In this document: one piece after another, positions 24,637-33,516 of the stretch
Numbering within the stretch: position 1 is the stretch's first letter
Layout of the letters: each line of letters starts with the position of its first letter
DNA from: Bacteroidales bacterium
GTDB taxonomy: Bacteria > Bacteroidota > Bacteroidia > Bacteroidales > Marinilabiliaceae
Length of the DNA: 53,862 bases
Assembly (NCBI GenBank): GCA_017960905.1
Contig: JAGCYH010000018.1
Coordinates: 1 to 53,862 of the forward strand
Reading direction: 5' to 3'
Made by a program: the position numbers and the translations under genes
The notes under the pieces: model-generated
Databases searched by the model: none
The model's input: the letters and a program-made list of their open reading frames with translations, nothing else
What the model was told of the DNA's origin: nothing

Positions 24637-25461
24637 TCAATTTTCCATCAGCAATTTATGTTGCAGTGTTGCTACTTCGCTGAACGACAGATTGTTATCG
24701 AGAAGCAATACCATGTATCCCTTAAAAGGATAATCTAATGTGATTCGCTCGCGCTTCACTTCGTCTATGCTATGCGTTTCCATCCAATACGAAGTTGCTG
24801 CGTGGCGGTCCAGTTCGTTACCATAATAGCCGAAACTTGCTAATGAACAGCATGTTTTGCCATTAAACCGGTATAAGCCAAAAGTGGGCTCATCTTTGTC
24901 TTCGCAATAAAACAATAATCGTCCGCCTTCGGCTATTGTGGTCTCGCATACGAATCGGAATTGTTTGTAAGAGAGTATGATAGAGTCATGAGCATATCTT
25001 TGGTAAATGTCATAACAGGCATCTATATCGCCTTTTACAACACTATTGTCGTATCTCGGAGGTAAGAATATGGTGCCACCGTCAGGAGATAAATACTCCG
25101 AACGGAAGCCAAAGTTTTCGTACATTAAACACAGTTTGATGCTGTCGGCTATGAGAAACACAAAGTGGTATTCCCGCCGCCGCGCCTCTTCTATAGCGCG
25201 ATTCATAAGTCGCGTCATCAGACCGAGGTGGCGGTAGCGAGGGTGCGTCATCACTGCGTAAATATAGCCGCATTTGTAACGTTTGCCTTTTATATCGGCT
25301 TCATATTCAAATAGTTGCAGTGATGCGATAACCTCGTTGTTGTACGGAATGTAAAATGAGCTCTCTTCGGTAACCATTTGCGCGAAAAACGCATCGACGA
25401 AGATATCCGAATCGTCGAAAACTTGCTTATACAGAGCTTTTTGCGCTTCAATGATGTTCAT
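24637..25461 (-). CDS. GNAT family N-acetyltransferase
   Basis: 274 residues. The N-terminal GNAT domain (about 1-125) has YIYAVMTHPRYRHLGLMTRL, the acetyl-CoA P-loop (V-x-x-x-x-R-x-x-G form), and a following helix-strand (FVFLIADSIKLCLMYENFGF). The C-terminal part (about 130-274) is not the usual short GNAT tail and may hold a second divergent GNAT-like fold. Its start overlaps the upstream DUF2156 gene by 4 bp (ATGA), so the pair is co-translated. Substrate is unknown. Confidence 0.85.
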   Translation of the reverse strand: MNIIEAQKALYKQVFDDSDIFVDAFFAQMVTEESSFYIPYNNEVIASLQLFEYEADIKGKRYKCGYIYAVMTHPRYRHLGLMTRLMNRAIEEARRREYHFVFLIADSIKLCLMYENFGFRSEYLSPDGGTIFLPPRYDNSVVKGDIDACYDIYQRYAHDSIILSYKQFRFVCETTIAEGGRLLFYCEDKDEPTFGLYRFNGKTCCSLASFGYYGNELDRHAATSYWMETHSIDEVKRERITLDYPFKGYMVLLLDNNLSFSEVATLQHKLLMEN

Positions 25462-26363
25462 TTTTCCAAAAGATAAATCCGACCTTTTTCGAGTAAAAAG
25501 GCCGGATGGTACGACATTTTTGAGCGGCGCAGATAATCGAGCCCCATATCTTCCTCTCTGTTGATGTACAAAACGTTGTCGGCGAGCATTTTAGCCGTAA
25601 GCTGGTTTATCATTGCGTACGACCCGTCGAAGTCGGTGAGGGCTTTTTCGGCGTGAGTGAGAAAGGTGTCGGCGGTGAGCATTTCGCCGTAGGCGAATGC
25701 AATCATCTCATTATCAGTCCAAAGCGTTACGCCCATAAGCCCAAGTTCCGCAAAATGGTCGAGCGCGTAGCCCACCGAAATTTGCTCGCTGTGCAGCTCT
25801 GACAAATCGGCATCGCGATTTGATATCTGGCTTAACCATTTGATGTAGAGCTGTTTGCAATCGTCGATGCAGCTCTCGTCGATTTTTCGTACCGAAAAAT
25901 CGGGGTACGTGCGGTGGAACTTGTTCACGTGGTTGCGTTTGGCCTGCAGATGAGCACCCGACAGGGTTGCAAGGCTCTCGCGCCGGTAGATGTATTCGTA
26001 CTGGTCGCGTTGGAACTCGACTCTAAGAGTCGAGTTCATACATGCGTCGAGTTCTGCGAAAAGCTCCCTCGTGGCGGCGCCAATGCGGAATTGGTCGCCG
26101 CGCTCACGCGCGTCGGCGACAAGAGCCTCTATCACAGCGCGTTTGTTGCCTTGCCCGAACGGTGGCGAGTACGACGGCAGACCGTCGTTGTCGGTGAATC
26201 GGCATGCTACAAAACCCTCTACTTCAGCAACTTGCGTGCTGAAGTAATCGCGCCAGCAGATGATTGTCGCAAACGAATAGTCGCACGAGGCTATCGTGTT
26301 GCCTGCTAACGCTTTGTCGAACAGCGCTTTGTCGCTCAATTCTATGGGTCTGAAGTCTATCAT
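25458..26363 (-). CDS. DUF2156 (phosphatidylglycerol lysyltransferase-like) protein
   Basis: 301 residues. The DUF2156 fold is a double GNAT-like domain related to the C-terminal catalytic part of MprF and to FemX-type transferases. Visible marks: LSGAHLQAKRNHVNKFHRTY near 144-163 (a conserved K-R-N-x-x-x-x-F segment), MIAFAYGEM near 226-234, and YINREEDMGLDYLRRSKMSYHP near 270-291. No transmembrane flippase part, so soluble. It overlaps the GNAT gene by 4 bp. Substrate unknown. The leader contains a 13-bp hairpin. Confidence 0.88.
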   Translation of the reverse strand: MIDFRPIELSDKALFDKALAGNTIASCDYSFATIICWRDYFSTQVAEVEGFVACRFTDNDGLPSYSPPFGQGNKRAVIEALVADARERGDQFRIGAATRELFAELDACMNSTLRVEFQRDQYEYIYRRESLATLSGAHLQAKRNHVNKFHRTYPDFSVRKIDESCIDDCKQLYIKWLSQISNRDADLSELHSEQISVGYALDHFAELGLMGVTLWTDNEMIAFAYGEMLTADTFLTHAEKALTDFDGSYAMINQLTAKMLADNVLYINREEDMGLDYLRRSKMSYHPAFLLEKGRIYLLEK

Positions 26364-26388
26364 TCCGCGCTCTGTTTTTACGGTGCAA

Positions 26389-26418
26389 TGTTACAAATCT
26401 GAAGGCAGATTTGTAACA
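26389..26418. promoter_or_regulatory. Hairpin in the leader of the DUF2156/GNAT operon
   Basis: Perfect 13-bp stem TGTTACAAATCTG / CAGATTTGTAACA with an AAGG loop, 26 bp before ATG 26363. No T run, so more likely an operator or leader hairpin than a terminator. Confidence 0.45.
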
Positions 26419-26475
26419 ATTCTGCCCATTTTTTTCATGCGTCAGAGCTTGTTTCTTATGCCGTTTTTTCAGAAA

Positions 26476-26586
26476 TCCCTCAATGAGGGACAATTTTGGC
26501 GATTTTATCCCTCATCGAGGGATAAAATTTGATTATTTTTCCCTCAATGAGGGAAAATATTTAGAAAAAAATCCCTCATTGAGGGA
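26476..26586. repeat. Four TCCCTCAnTGAGGGA-type palindromes at an exact 32-bp period
   Basis: Cores start at 26476, 26508, 26540 and 26572, each 15 bp, spaced exactly 32 bp (about three helical turns). Copies 1 and 3 are TCCCTCAATGAGGGA; copy 4 is TCCCTCATTGAGGGA; copy 2 is TCCCTCATCGAGGGA. Copies 2, 3 and 4 extend into A/T arms that also pair. The fourth ends 9 bp before the -7 box of the ATPase gene and covers the -33 position. Confidence 0.95.
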
Positions 26587-26595
26587 TTTTTTATT

Positions 26596-26603
26596 TATAT
26601 TTG
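26596..26603 (+). promoter_or_regulatory. -7 promoter box of the AAA_14/DUF4143 ATPase
   Basis: TATATTTG, exact TAnnTTTG, 20 nt before ATG 26624. No -33 TTTG; the fourth palindrome occupies that position. Confidence 0.55.
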
Positions 26604-26623
26604 TCCCCAAAAAAGAGAAAGAT

Positions 26624-27799
26624 ATGATAGACGAATCGCTTTATAACTATATGCGTGAGCTTGTTAAGAACGTGCCATCGCAGTTCAAACGCTACATGTA
26701 CAGCGAACTTCCGTGGGATAGCCGTTTGGTGGGAATTGTTGGTCCGTGTGGAGTTGGTAAATCTACTATGTTGCTGCAACGCGTTTCCGAAACATCTGAA
26801 AATGAACATGTTTTGTACGTTGCTGCCGACAATTTTTATTTCAGTACGCACACGTTGCTTCAGTTAGCCGACGATTTTGTGAAAGACAACGGCTCGCATC
26901 TTTTCATCGATGAGATTCACAAATACAAGAATTGGTCGAATGAGTTGAAGCAGATTTACGACCTTCACCCTAAGCTCAAAGTTACTTTCACTGGCTCTTC
27001 GGTGCTCGACATACAGAAGGGTGGTGCCGACTTGAGCCGCCGCGCGCTGATGTACGAGATGCAGGGGCTTTCGTTCCGCGAATTTCTCAATTTGAGACTC
27101 GGACTCGATATAAAGCCTTATACGTTGAAACAGATTGTTGATAACAAAGTGGTAATTAACGAGATAGACCATCCTCTGCCTCTTTTCCGCGAATATTTGG
27201 CTAAGGGTTATTATCCGTTTTCGTCGGAATATGGTTTCGAAAACCGTATATATCAGATAGTTGCGCAGACTCTTGATGTTGATATTCCACAATATGCCGA
27301 TATGAAAATCGCCACTTCTCGCAAGTTGAAACAACTGCTTGCAGTTGTTTCAAAGCTTGTACCGTTTAAACCTAACAACGATAGCCTGTCGAAAGAAATT
27401 GGTGTTAGCAAAAACAACATTGGCGACTACTTTGTCTATCTCGAGAAAGCTGGTATGATAGGCCAGCTGCGTGGCGACACGGGCGGTTTGCGCGGGCTCG
27501 GCAAAGTGGATAAGATTTACATCGACAATCCATCGTTGATGTCGGTTTTGGCTTCGCAAAAACCCGATATCGGTAATGTGCGCGAAACCTTCTTTTACAA
27601 TCAGTTACGTGTGCGCAATGAAGTCCTGTCGTCGAAAAAATCCGACTTCTGCATCGAAAAATACACTTTCGAAATTGGCGGACGGAAAAAAGGCAAACAG
27701 CAAATAGAAGATGTCGAAAACGGAATAATCGTACGCGATGAGATTGAGTACGGACACGGAATTGTAGTGCCGCTATGGCAGTTCGGACTTAATTATTAA
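26624..27799 (+). CDS. AAA_14 / DUF4143 ATPase
   Basis: 391 residues from ATG 26624. The frame is open upstream through the palindrome array, but there is no family likeness there and the promoter lies in between. AAA_14 domain: Walker A GPCGVGKST at 40-48, Walker B LFIDE at 93-97, then TFTGSSVLDIQKGGADLSRRA with the family's Arg residues and an SFREFLNL segment. A winged-helix part (about 245-280, SLSKEIGVSKNNIGDYFVYL) precedes DUF4143 with a nuclease-like IEKYTFEIGGRKKGKQQI. Role unknown; many paralogues occur in Bacteroidales. Unlike the ATPase at 14032, no repeat copy is seen downstream. Confidence 0.93.
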   Translation: MIDESLYNYMRELVKNVPSQFKRYMYSELPWDSRLVGIVGPCGVGKSTMLLQRVSETSENEHVLYVAADNFYFSTHTLLQLADDFVKDNGSHLFIDEIHKYKNWSNELKQIYDLHPKLKVTFTGSSVLDIQKGGADLSRRALMYEMQGLSFREFLNLRLGLDIKPYTLKQIVDNKVVINEIDHPLPLFREYLAKGYYPFSSEYGFENRIYQIVAQTLDVDIPQYADMKIATSRKLKQLLAVVSKLVPFKPNNDSLSKEIGVSKNNIGDYFVYLEKAGMIGQLRGDTGGLRGLGKVDKIYIDNPSLMSVLASQKPDIGNVRETFFYNQLRVRNEVLSSKKSDFCIEKYTFEIGGRKKGKQQIEDVENGIIVRDEIEYGHGIVVPLWQFGLNY

Positions 27800-27909
27800 A
27801 TCGTTGATTACTAAGTTAATATTAGCGTGATATAGTGTTTTCCCCCAATACTTTTTAGTATAAATAATTAGTCTTAACAAAAATTAGAAAACTGAATGTG
27901 TTTTCTGAG

Positions 27910-27917
27910 TACCTTTG
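27910..27917 (+). promoter_or_regulatory. -7 promoter box of the DUF5686 gene
   Basis: TACCTTTG, exact TAnnTTTG, 15 nt before ATG 27933; the leader would be very short. No TTTG at -33. Confidence 0.45.
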
Positions 27918-27932
27918 TAGTCTAAAAAAATC

Positions 27933-30455
27933 ATGAAAACAATGAGATTTTTTTTGACGCGACTCATATTAATTTTTGCGATAACAACCTTTATCACAAA
28001 TAGTTCTGAAAGCCAGAGCCTTTCAGAACGTATGATTTGCGGTAAGATAGTCGACGACAATACTGGCGAGGAGCTTCCGTTCACCAACGTTTACGTGCGC
28101 GGTACGCTCATTGGCGTTACCAGCGATTTCGACGGTACTTTCTGCCTCAAAGTGCCCAATATGACCGACTCAATCTCGTTCAGCGCTCTCAGCTATAAGT
28201 ATAAAGGCATAGCACTCAAGGATTTAGACGATGATGATAATGTCATCAGGCTTAAGCCTGATGCCTTCAATCTGACCGAAATTGTCGTCTCGCCCGACGA
28301 TGCACCGCGCCGCCTCATGCGGCAGGTCATCGCCAACAAACAACGCAACGACCCTACGAAATACCAGCGCACTTCGTACGAGAAGTACACGCGCTGGGAG
28401 TATGCGCTCAACAACATCAGCGACAAAGCCACCAACAACTGGCTGCTCAAAAACACCCAAAACCTCATGCGCCTCGACGAGGACAGCAACAAGTATCTGC
28501 CCGTCTATTTCTCTGAAACTCTGTCGTTTAACGAGACTCAGAAAAAACCGAAAAAGATGCGCGCCACTATTCTCGGCGACAACACCAAAGGCATCGACAT
28601 ATTCAAGCAGTACGAAATTGGCGGCTTCTCGAGCGCCATGGATATTGAGGTGTCGTTCTACGACAATATTGTGAAAATCGTTGGCGGCGTGGGCTTTGTA
28701 AGCCCTCTGGCCGACAACGCCCTGCAATACTACAAATACTACATCACCGACAGCACCTACATGGCCGACAGCACCAAGGTTTATACTGTGAAGTATAAAC
28801 CCAAAGACCTTGGTAATAAGGCATTTGAGGGTACGATGGACATCGAGACCAAGTATTTTTCGCTTCAGCGTATCGATGCCAAAATGCCCAAATATACCAA
28901 CATCAACTTCGTGAAAAAACTCTCGTTCAATAGCACCTATCAGTTTGTAAATGACTCACTTCCGTTTTTCGGAACCAACGAGATGGAGCTTCACGTGGAT
29001 TATATGCCTATTAACTCCGACAAAAAGAGGCTCGAGATAAAGTGCAACATGTTCAACTCGCAGCGCGACATAACGCTCAACCAGCCCGAACCGCTCGAAC
29101 TGAGCAAAAAAGCGCTCGCCTACGAAACCATTAAAAGCCCCAATTACAAGCAGTTAGGCGACGACTTCTGGAATCAGAACCGACACTCCGAACTTACCAA
29201 AAACGACATAGAGGCCAACAACTCCATCGACTCGCTCAACAACGTGAGCAGTGTTAAGACCTTCAATCTGATGGTGAAACTCGCTATGACAGGCTATCTC
29301 GACGTGGGAAAGGTTGAAATAGGACCATACTCCGAGATGTTCAACTCGAACAAAATCGAAGGCATACACGTCGGGTTCGGCCTTCGCACCAGCGAAGAGA
29401 TAAGCAAAAACTGGATGTTCATGGGGCTCGTGGGTTACGGCTTCAAAAACTCGCGCCCGACGTGCCAGGGTGGTGTCGGATACAGGTTCAAAACGCCGTT
29501 TATGCGCACCATGCAACTGACTTATTATGACCGACTTATAAAGATTGGTGAGAACGAAAACATCCTTTATCTCTACGAGAATATGCTCACTACGTCGGAG
29601 ACGAACCTCGTGGCGCAGATTTTCAAGCGTGAGGTAATCGACGAGCTGATGTACGAGCGCAAAATACAGCTCAAATATGACCGCGAATGGATTACCGGCA
29701 TTTCGAGTCGCCTTACGGCGAACGCGAAATGGCAGTATTCGCCAAAATATTACCCATTCACGCAAGATGGCAATGAAGTGAAATATGTTGAAAATAAGGA
29801 AATTGCATTCGATACGCGCTTTAGCTTCGACGAGAAATTCATCGACGACGGCATGCAGCGCGTCTATATGTCGACCGATTACCCTATTATTCACGTTACC
29901 GTTGCCGTAGGCAACGCCAAAGTGGCCGACAAGGAGCAGCAATATGCTCGCATTCACTCGACCATCAAGCACATGAAGTATCTGGGACAGTGTGAGTTGC
30001 ATTACGCCTTGGAAGGCGGAATGTACTTCGGCACTTTGCCTTATACGCTGCTCGACATACCGCGTGGTAACAAGACTTACGGCTTTTACCAGTACGATTT
30101 CAACATGCTCAATTACTTGGAATTTGTCAACGACAAATACCTCTACGCATACGTCGATTACTACATCAACGGTCGGATACTCAACAAGATACCGCACATG
30201 AGCAAGGTCGGATTGCGCGAGGTGGTCGGCTTCAAGGCCATGCTCGGCTCGCTCTCCGATAAGCATCTGACAATGCTTGACTTGCCCGACAAACTCTCGG
30301 CCCTCAACGGCGGATACATCGAACTCAACGCCGGCATCGACAATATTCTGCGCTTTTTCCGCGTCGATGCGGTGTGGCGAATAACCAACAAAAACAAATC
30401 GGAAAGCGGCGCACCTACTTTTGGATTCCGTGCGCAGTTCAACTTCAAACTATAG
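27933..30455 (+). CDS. DUF5686 outer-membrane protein with carboxypeptidase-D regulatory-like domain
   Basis: 840 residues. Signal peptide (about 1-28, ending SESQS), then a CarboxypepD_reg-like beta sandwich (about 35-110: GKIVDDNTGEELPFTNVYVR, GVTSDFDGTFCLKVP), then the DUF5686 body and a beta-barrel-like C-terminus ending FGFRAQFNFKL, with the final aromatic/hydrophobic pattern typical of outer-membrane strands. The domain order resembles TonB-dependent-type envelope proteins without a plug motif. Function unknown; DUF5686 proteins are widespread in Bacteroidetes. Monocistronic, between its own promoter and a bidirectional terminator. Confidence 0.88.
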   Translation: MKTMRFFLTRLILIFAITTFITNSSESQSLSERMICGKIVDDNTGEELPFTNVYVRGTLIGVTSDFDGTFCLKVPNMTDSISFSALSYKYKGIALKDLDDDDNVIRLKPDAFNLTEIVVSPDDAPRRLMRQVIANKQRNDPTKYQRTSYEKYTRWEYALNNISDKATNNWLLKNTQNLMRLDEDSNKYLPVYFSETLSFNETQKKPKKMRATILGDNTKGIDIFKQYEIGGFSSAMDIEVSFYDNIVKIVGGVGFVSPLADNALQYYKYYITDSTYMADSTKVYTVKYKPKDLGNKAFEGTMDIETKYFSLQRIDAKMPKYTNINFVKKLSFNSTYQFVNDSLPFFGTNEMELHVDYMPINSDKKRLEIKCNMFNSQRDITLNQPEPLELSKKALAYETIKSPNYKQLGDDFWNQNRHSELTKNDIEANNSIDSLNNVSSVKTFNLMVKLAMTGYLDVGKVEIGPYSEMFNSNKIEGIHVGFGLRTSEEISKNWMFMGLVGYGFKNSRPTCQGGVGYRFKTPFMRTMQLTYYDRLIKIGENENILYLYENMLTTSETNLVAQIFKREVIDELMYERKIQLKYDREWITGISSRLTANAKWQYSPKYYPFTQDGNEVKYVENKEIAFDTRFSFDEKFIDDGMQRVYMSTDYPIIHVTVAVGNAKVADKEQQYARIHSTIKHMKYLGQCELHYALEGGMYFGTLPYTLLDIPRGNKTYGFYQYDFNMLNYLEFVNDKYLYAYVDYYINGRILNKIPHMSKVGLREVVGFKAMLGSLSDKHLTMLDLPDKLSALNGGYIELNAGIDNILRFFRVDAVWRITNKNKSESGAPTFGFRAQFNFKL

Positions 30456-30463
30456 AAAAAGAA

Positions 30464-30495
30464 AACGTTCCGAAAGCTTTTGCTTTCGGAACGTT
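30464..30495. terminator. Bidirectional terminator between DUF5686 and rplS
   Basis: Perfect 14-bp stem AACGTTCCGAAAGC / GCTTTCGGAACGTT with a TTTT loop between convergent genes. Confidence 0.8.
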
Positions 30496-30518
30496 GTACT
30501 TTACTGTAAAAGAAGCAA

Positions 30519-30866
30519 TTAACCTCTCTTCTCTTTGATGCGGGCTTTCTTGCCAGTAAGGTTGCGCAGGTAGTAAATACGTGCTCTGCGAACTTTACCC
30601 TGACGGAGAAGCTCAACTTTGTCGATGAAAGGTGAGTTCATCGGGAAGATACGTTCTACGCCAACGTTGCCCGACATTTTGCGGACTGTGAAACGTTTGT
30701 TGACGCCTTCGCCCTTGATTTGTATCACAACGCCTTTGAAAGCCTGGATACGCTCTTTGTTGCCTTCAACGATTTTGTAAGCGACCGAAATTGTGTCGCC
30801 AGCTTTGAACGACGGCATCTCTATGCCAGTCTTGAAGGCTGCTTCTGCTACTTTTATTAAATCCAT
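30519..30866 (-). CDS. rplS: 50S ribosomal protein L19
   Basis: 115 residues from ATG 30866. Classic L19: [29 protein letters not shown], then [32 protein letters not shown] and [21 protein letters not shown]. It sits at the 30S-50S interface of the ribosome. An upstream in-frame GTG at 30890 is rejected, because the ATG gives the usual N-terminus. Transcribed from a full promoter at 30937-30967. Confidence 0.97.
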   Translation of the reverse strand: MDLIKVAEAAFKTGIEMPSFKAGDTISVAYKIVEGNKERIQAFKGVVIQIKGEGVNKRFTVRKMSGNVGVERIFPMNSPFIDKVELLRQGKVRRARIYYLRNLTGKKARIKEKRG

Positions 30867-30936
30867 TTTCTTATTTGTTAAATTTTTCACGCAACATCCA
30901 CCAATTCGTTCGGCCAGCGGTTACGCAAATCGGTCG

Positions 30937-30967
30937 CAAAGGTAATGCTTTTTTCTGATTCTGCAAA
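30937..30967 (-). promoter_or_regulatory. Promoter of rplS
   Basis: On the minus strand -33 TTTG (30964-30967) and -7 TACCTTTG (30937-30944) are 19 bp apart, the full Bacteroidetes consensus. The leader is about 65 nt. Confidence 0.65.
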
Positions 30968-30985
30968 ACTATTTTTCTTTTCCTT

Positions 30986-32332
30986 CTAAATTTTCATCTT
31001 TATTCGCCATTCCTTTGGGTAATAGTTGTTTACGCGGTTGCCTACGGCTTTGGCGAAGCCAAGGCGGCAACCGTTGAAGCCCACAACGTTCCAACCTTGC
31101 GCGAGTGGTTGCGTGGCGGTCCATTCGCCACGCAAGTAGTGCAGTGCCTCGTCGGCAGTCAGCTCGGCAGTTGGATAGCTGTCGGCGGCGAAGGCCGCCG
31201 ACAATGGCAGCATAGCCGACGGAATGAAGTCTTTGCGTATAAATTCGCCCGTCTCAATGCCGCAAAGCATTGATTTGTAGCTGTTTGCTATTCGAAGCAT
31301 CAGAGCGCTCTGTTGCCGTGGTAGTGCAACTATCTTATTTTCAATGTTATAGAAGTCGTAACTGCTTTGCTCTTTCAGGCAGTTTATTGGCACCGTGGCT
31401 TTGGTGGTTTTCTGCTTATCTTTTGCCGGTTTTCGGTAACGACCTGATAATTTGCGCATTGCGCAAATGAAAAATCCTTCGCCTTCGACTTTGTGAGGGT
31501 AGAATCCGTAGCCTTCGCCCTGTGCGAAAGGCACCACAGTTACACAGCTTTGCGGCACAACGGGTATTCGCAGAAACTCCACATCGTACTCACTGTCAAT
31601 CCATTGCATGTTGCGCTCGTTCTCTTCGGGGTTGAAGGTGCAGGTAGAGTAAATCACCACGCCGCCTTCGACAACTGCATCCCACACGTCGGCAATTATG
31701 GTGCGCTGCCTTGCAGCGCACATGGCGGCGTTCTCGGGTGTCCATTCGGCCACGGCCACATCGTCTTTGCGGAACATGCCTTCGCCCGAGCAGGGCGCGT
31801 CTATCACGAGCAGGTCGAACATGGCGCCTTCGGCGCCAAAACGTGCCGGCTCGGCATTGGTCACCAATGCGTTAGGACAACCCCACTTGGCAATGTTCTC
31901 GCGCAATATCCATGCGCGGTTGCGCACCACTTCGTTGGCTACCAGAACGCCCCGCCCGCCGAAGTACGACGCTAAAAGCGTCGTTTTTCCGCCTGGCGCA
32001 GCGCACAAATCGAGCACTATTGGGTCTTGTGGTAAATGCTCTGATACAGAGCTTAATACGTGCCAAAGATACATGCTCGATGCCTCTTGCGGGTAAAATG
32101 CACCTGCGTGAAACAGCGGGTTGAGCGTGTAGTTGGGGCGCTCGCAGAGGTAATAGGCGTCGGGGCACCAAGGAACAGGTTTGCCGATAGGCAAACCCAT
32201 ATCTGTACGCTTTGCAACATTCTGACGCACAGAGTAATATGGCGTTTGCTCTATCGCCGACAAAAATTTGTCGGCGTCGGCAAACTGGCCTTGTATTCTT
32301 CCGATAAACGCCTCGTGCAGTTGCTTGCTCAT
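30986..32332 (-). CDS. RsmF/NOL1-like rRNA cytosine-C5 methyltransferase
   Basis: 448 residues. NOL1/NOP2/Sun domain with the SAM motif LDLCAAPGGKTTLLAS near 109-124, the first Cys motif DAPCSGEGMFRK near 178-189 and the catalytic Cys motif YSTCTFNPEENE near 228-239. The C-terminal part (about 300-448) is the RsmF-type extension with LRGEWTATQPLA and a PUA-like tail. It methylates C5 of a cytosine in rRNA using SAM. Starts 6 bp after the nucleoid-associated protein gene, so probably co-transcribed. Confidence 0.93.
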   Translation of the reverse strand: MSKQLHEAFIGRIQGQFADADKFLSAIEQTPYYSVRQNVAKRTDMGLPIGKPVPWCPDAYYLCERPNYTLNPLFHAGAFYPQEASSMYLWHVLSSVSEHLPQDPIVLDLCAAPGGKTTLLASYFGGRGVLVANEVVRNRAWILRENIAKWGCPNALVTNAEPARFGAEGAMFDLLVIDAPCSGEGMFRKDDVAVAEWTPENAAMCAARQRTIIADVWDAVVEGGVVIYSTCTFNPEENERNMQWIDSEYDVEFLRIPVVPQSCVTVVPFAQGEGYGFYPHKVEGEGFFICAMRKLSGRYRKPAKDKQKTTKATVPINCLKEQSSYDFYNIENKIVALPRQQSALMLRIANSYKSMLCGIETGEFIRKDFIPSAMLPLSAAFAADSYPTAELTADEALHYLRGEWTATQPLAQGWNVVGFNGCRLGFAKAVGNRVNNYYPKEWRIKMKI

Positions 32333-32338
32333 AACGGT

Positions 32339-33406
32339 CTATGATTCAGACTTATAGAATAATTTGTAATAGTTCATGTCGCGCTCGCGGTCGTAGCCTT
32401 TCTCCATGTAGTAGCGCCCGCCGTGCACGTAAACGTGGAAGTTCTTGTCGAGCTTTATCACCGACTTGAAGTGCTTCTTCTCGCCTTTGACGGCATCGGC
32501 CGAAATCTCAAATTCCGACGGTATTTGCTGTGTGAATCTGCTGTCGGTCTGGTATTGCTGTTTGTACTCGTCGAAGGCTTGTATTACCTGCGGGTCGCTC
32601 ATCACGTTGGCGTTGAAGGCCTCTTCGCTGAATACTTTGTTTTTTTGGAAGAAGTCGAGCGATTTGTTCATCAGGTCTATTTGCTCGGGGCGCGTTATTT
32701 GGTGTTCGTCGTTGAACACGTCGCGCACAAAGCCCTTGCACATCTGCATGTAGTTGTCGGTGAAGAAGTGGCTGTCTTCGCGAGGTTTGAGGCCCAGAAA
32801 GTCCTCCATCCAGAACTGCGCTTCTTGTCCGCGGTTGATGTTATCAACCGCCACCACGCGGAATCCTTCTTCGCGTTCGATGTTGAAAACGATGCAGCCT
32901 TTGTCGAGTTTGCGTATGCTCACGCCTTCCTGAGCGCCAAGCTCAATGCGGTCGTTTTCAGACAGATAGACCTTGAGAAACATCTCTTTGTTCTCCGACT
33001 TGAAGATGCCTACGGCATCGCAAATCTGCCCGTCGACAACGCAGCCGGCGAAGTACGCCAGATAGAGCTCACCGCCTTTTATTTTCGGATGGTTAGAGCA
33101 GTCGAAAAGCAGCTCGGCTATGTTGACCGACTGCTCGTAGAACGTAGCCGGGTCGTCGAAAACCGCCGCCACCTGCGTGTATACCATGTTCATATCCAGA
33201 CCGTTGTCTTCGCCACGGTCCGAAAAATTGAAGTATTGGTCGCTTTTGAACGGCTTGAAAAAATATGGTTTCAGCACGTCCGACATGCTTTCGTACTCGC
33301 CCACATCGAGCTGCCCCTTCGACAAGTGCAGCTCCTCGCCCTCGGCCTTGCAACCGATTTTGTGCACTATAAGTCTGGTTATCTGAGCATTAGCATACTC
33401 TATCAT
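32339..33406 (-). CDS. Nucleoid-associated protein (NA37/NdpA family)
   Basis: 355 residues from ATG 33406. Matches the 37-kDa nucleoid-associated protein family in length and pattern: N-terminal QITRLIVHKIGCKAEGEEL, ELYLAYFAGCVVDG, FWMEDFLGLKPREDSHFFTDNYM near 208-230, and a C-terminal IKLDKNFHVYVHGGRYYMEK. The family binds DNA; in E. coli YejK is the homologue. Function in Bacteroidetes is not established. Upstream frame to 33436 is rejected since it overlaps a -7 box. Confidence 0.87.
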   Translation of the reverse strand: MIEYANAQITRLIVHKIGCKAEGEELHLSKGQLDVGEYESMSDVLKPYFFKPFKSDQYFNFSDRGEDNGLDMNMVYTQVAAVFDDPATFYEQSVNIAELLFDCSNHPKIKGGELYLAYFAGCVVDGQICDAVGIFKSENKEMFLKVYLSENDRIELGAQEGVSIRKLDKGCIVFNIEREEGFRVVAVDNINRGQEAQFWMEDFLGLKPREDSHFFTDNYMQMCKGFVRDVFNDEHQITRPEQIDLMNKSLDFFQKNKVFSEEAFNANVMSDPQVIQAFDEYKQQYQTDSRFTQQIPSEFEISADAVKGEKKHFKSVIKLDKNFHVYVHGGRYYMEKGYDRERDMNYYKLFYKSES

Positions 33407-33433
33407 TTGCGTATTCTTTTTTTGTTTCCGATA

Positions 33434-33441
33434 CAAAAGTA
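33434..33441 (-). promoter_or_regulatory. -7 promoter box of the nucleoid-associated protein gene
   Basis: TACTTTTG on the minus strand, 27 nt before ATG 33406. No -33 TTTG. Confidence 0.4.
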
Positions 33442-33516
33442 ATATTTTATTTGCGAATTATGGTATGGTAGTGCGTTGTGTTCGTCGCTTCGCCTTGTTG
33501 TTCTTAAGCAATTAAA

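Noticed and set aside
26476..26586. CRISPR-like array (regular 32-bp period)
   Set aside because: The repeated part is only 15 bp and palindromic, spacers are 17-bp A/T sequence, there are four units, and no cas genes are present.
29154..30266. 370-codon minus-strand ORF opposite the DUF5686 gene
   Set aside because: It mirrors the plus-strand coding frame, has no recognised motif, and lies wholly inside a well-supported gene.
32423..33442. 339-codon plus-strand ORF opposite the nucleoid-associated protein gene
   Set aside because: Low-complexity Val/Leu/His-rich translation typical of an antisense shadow frame.
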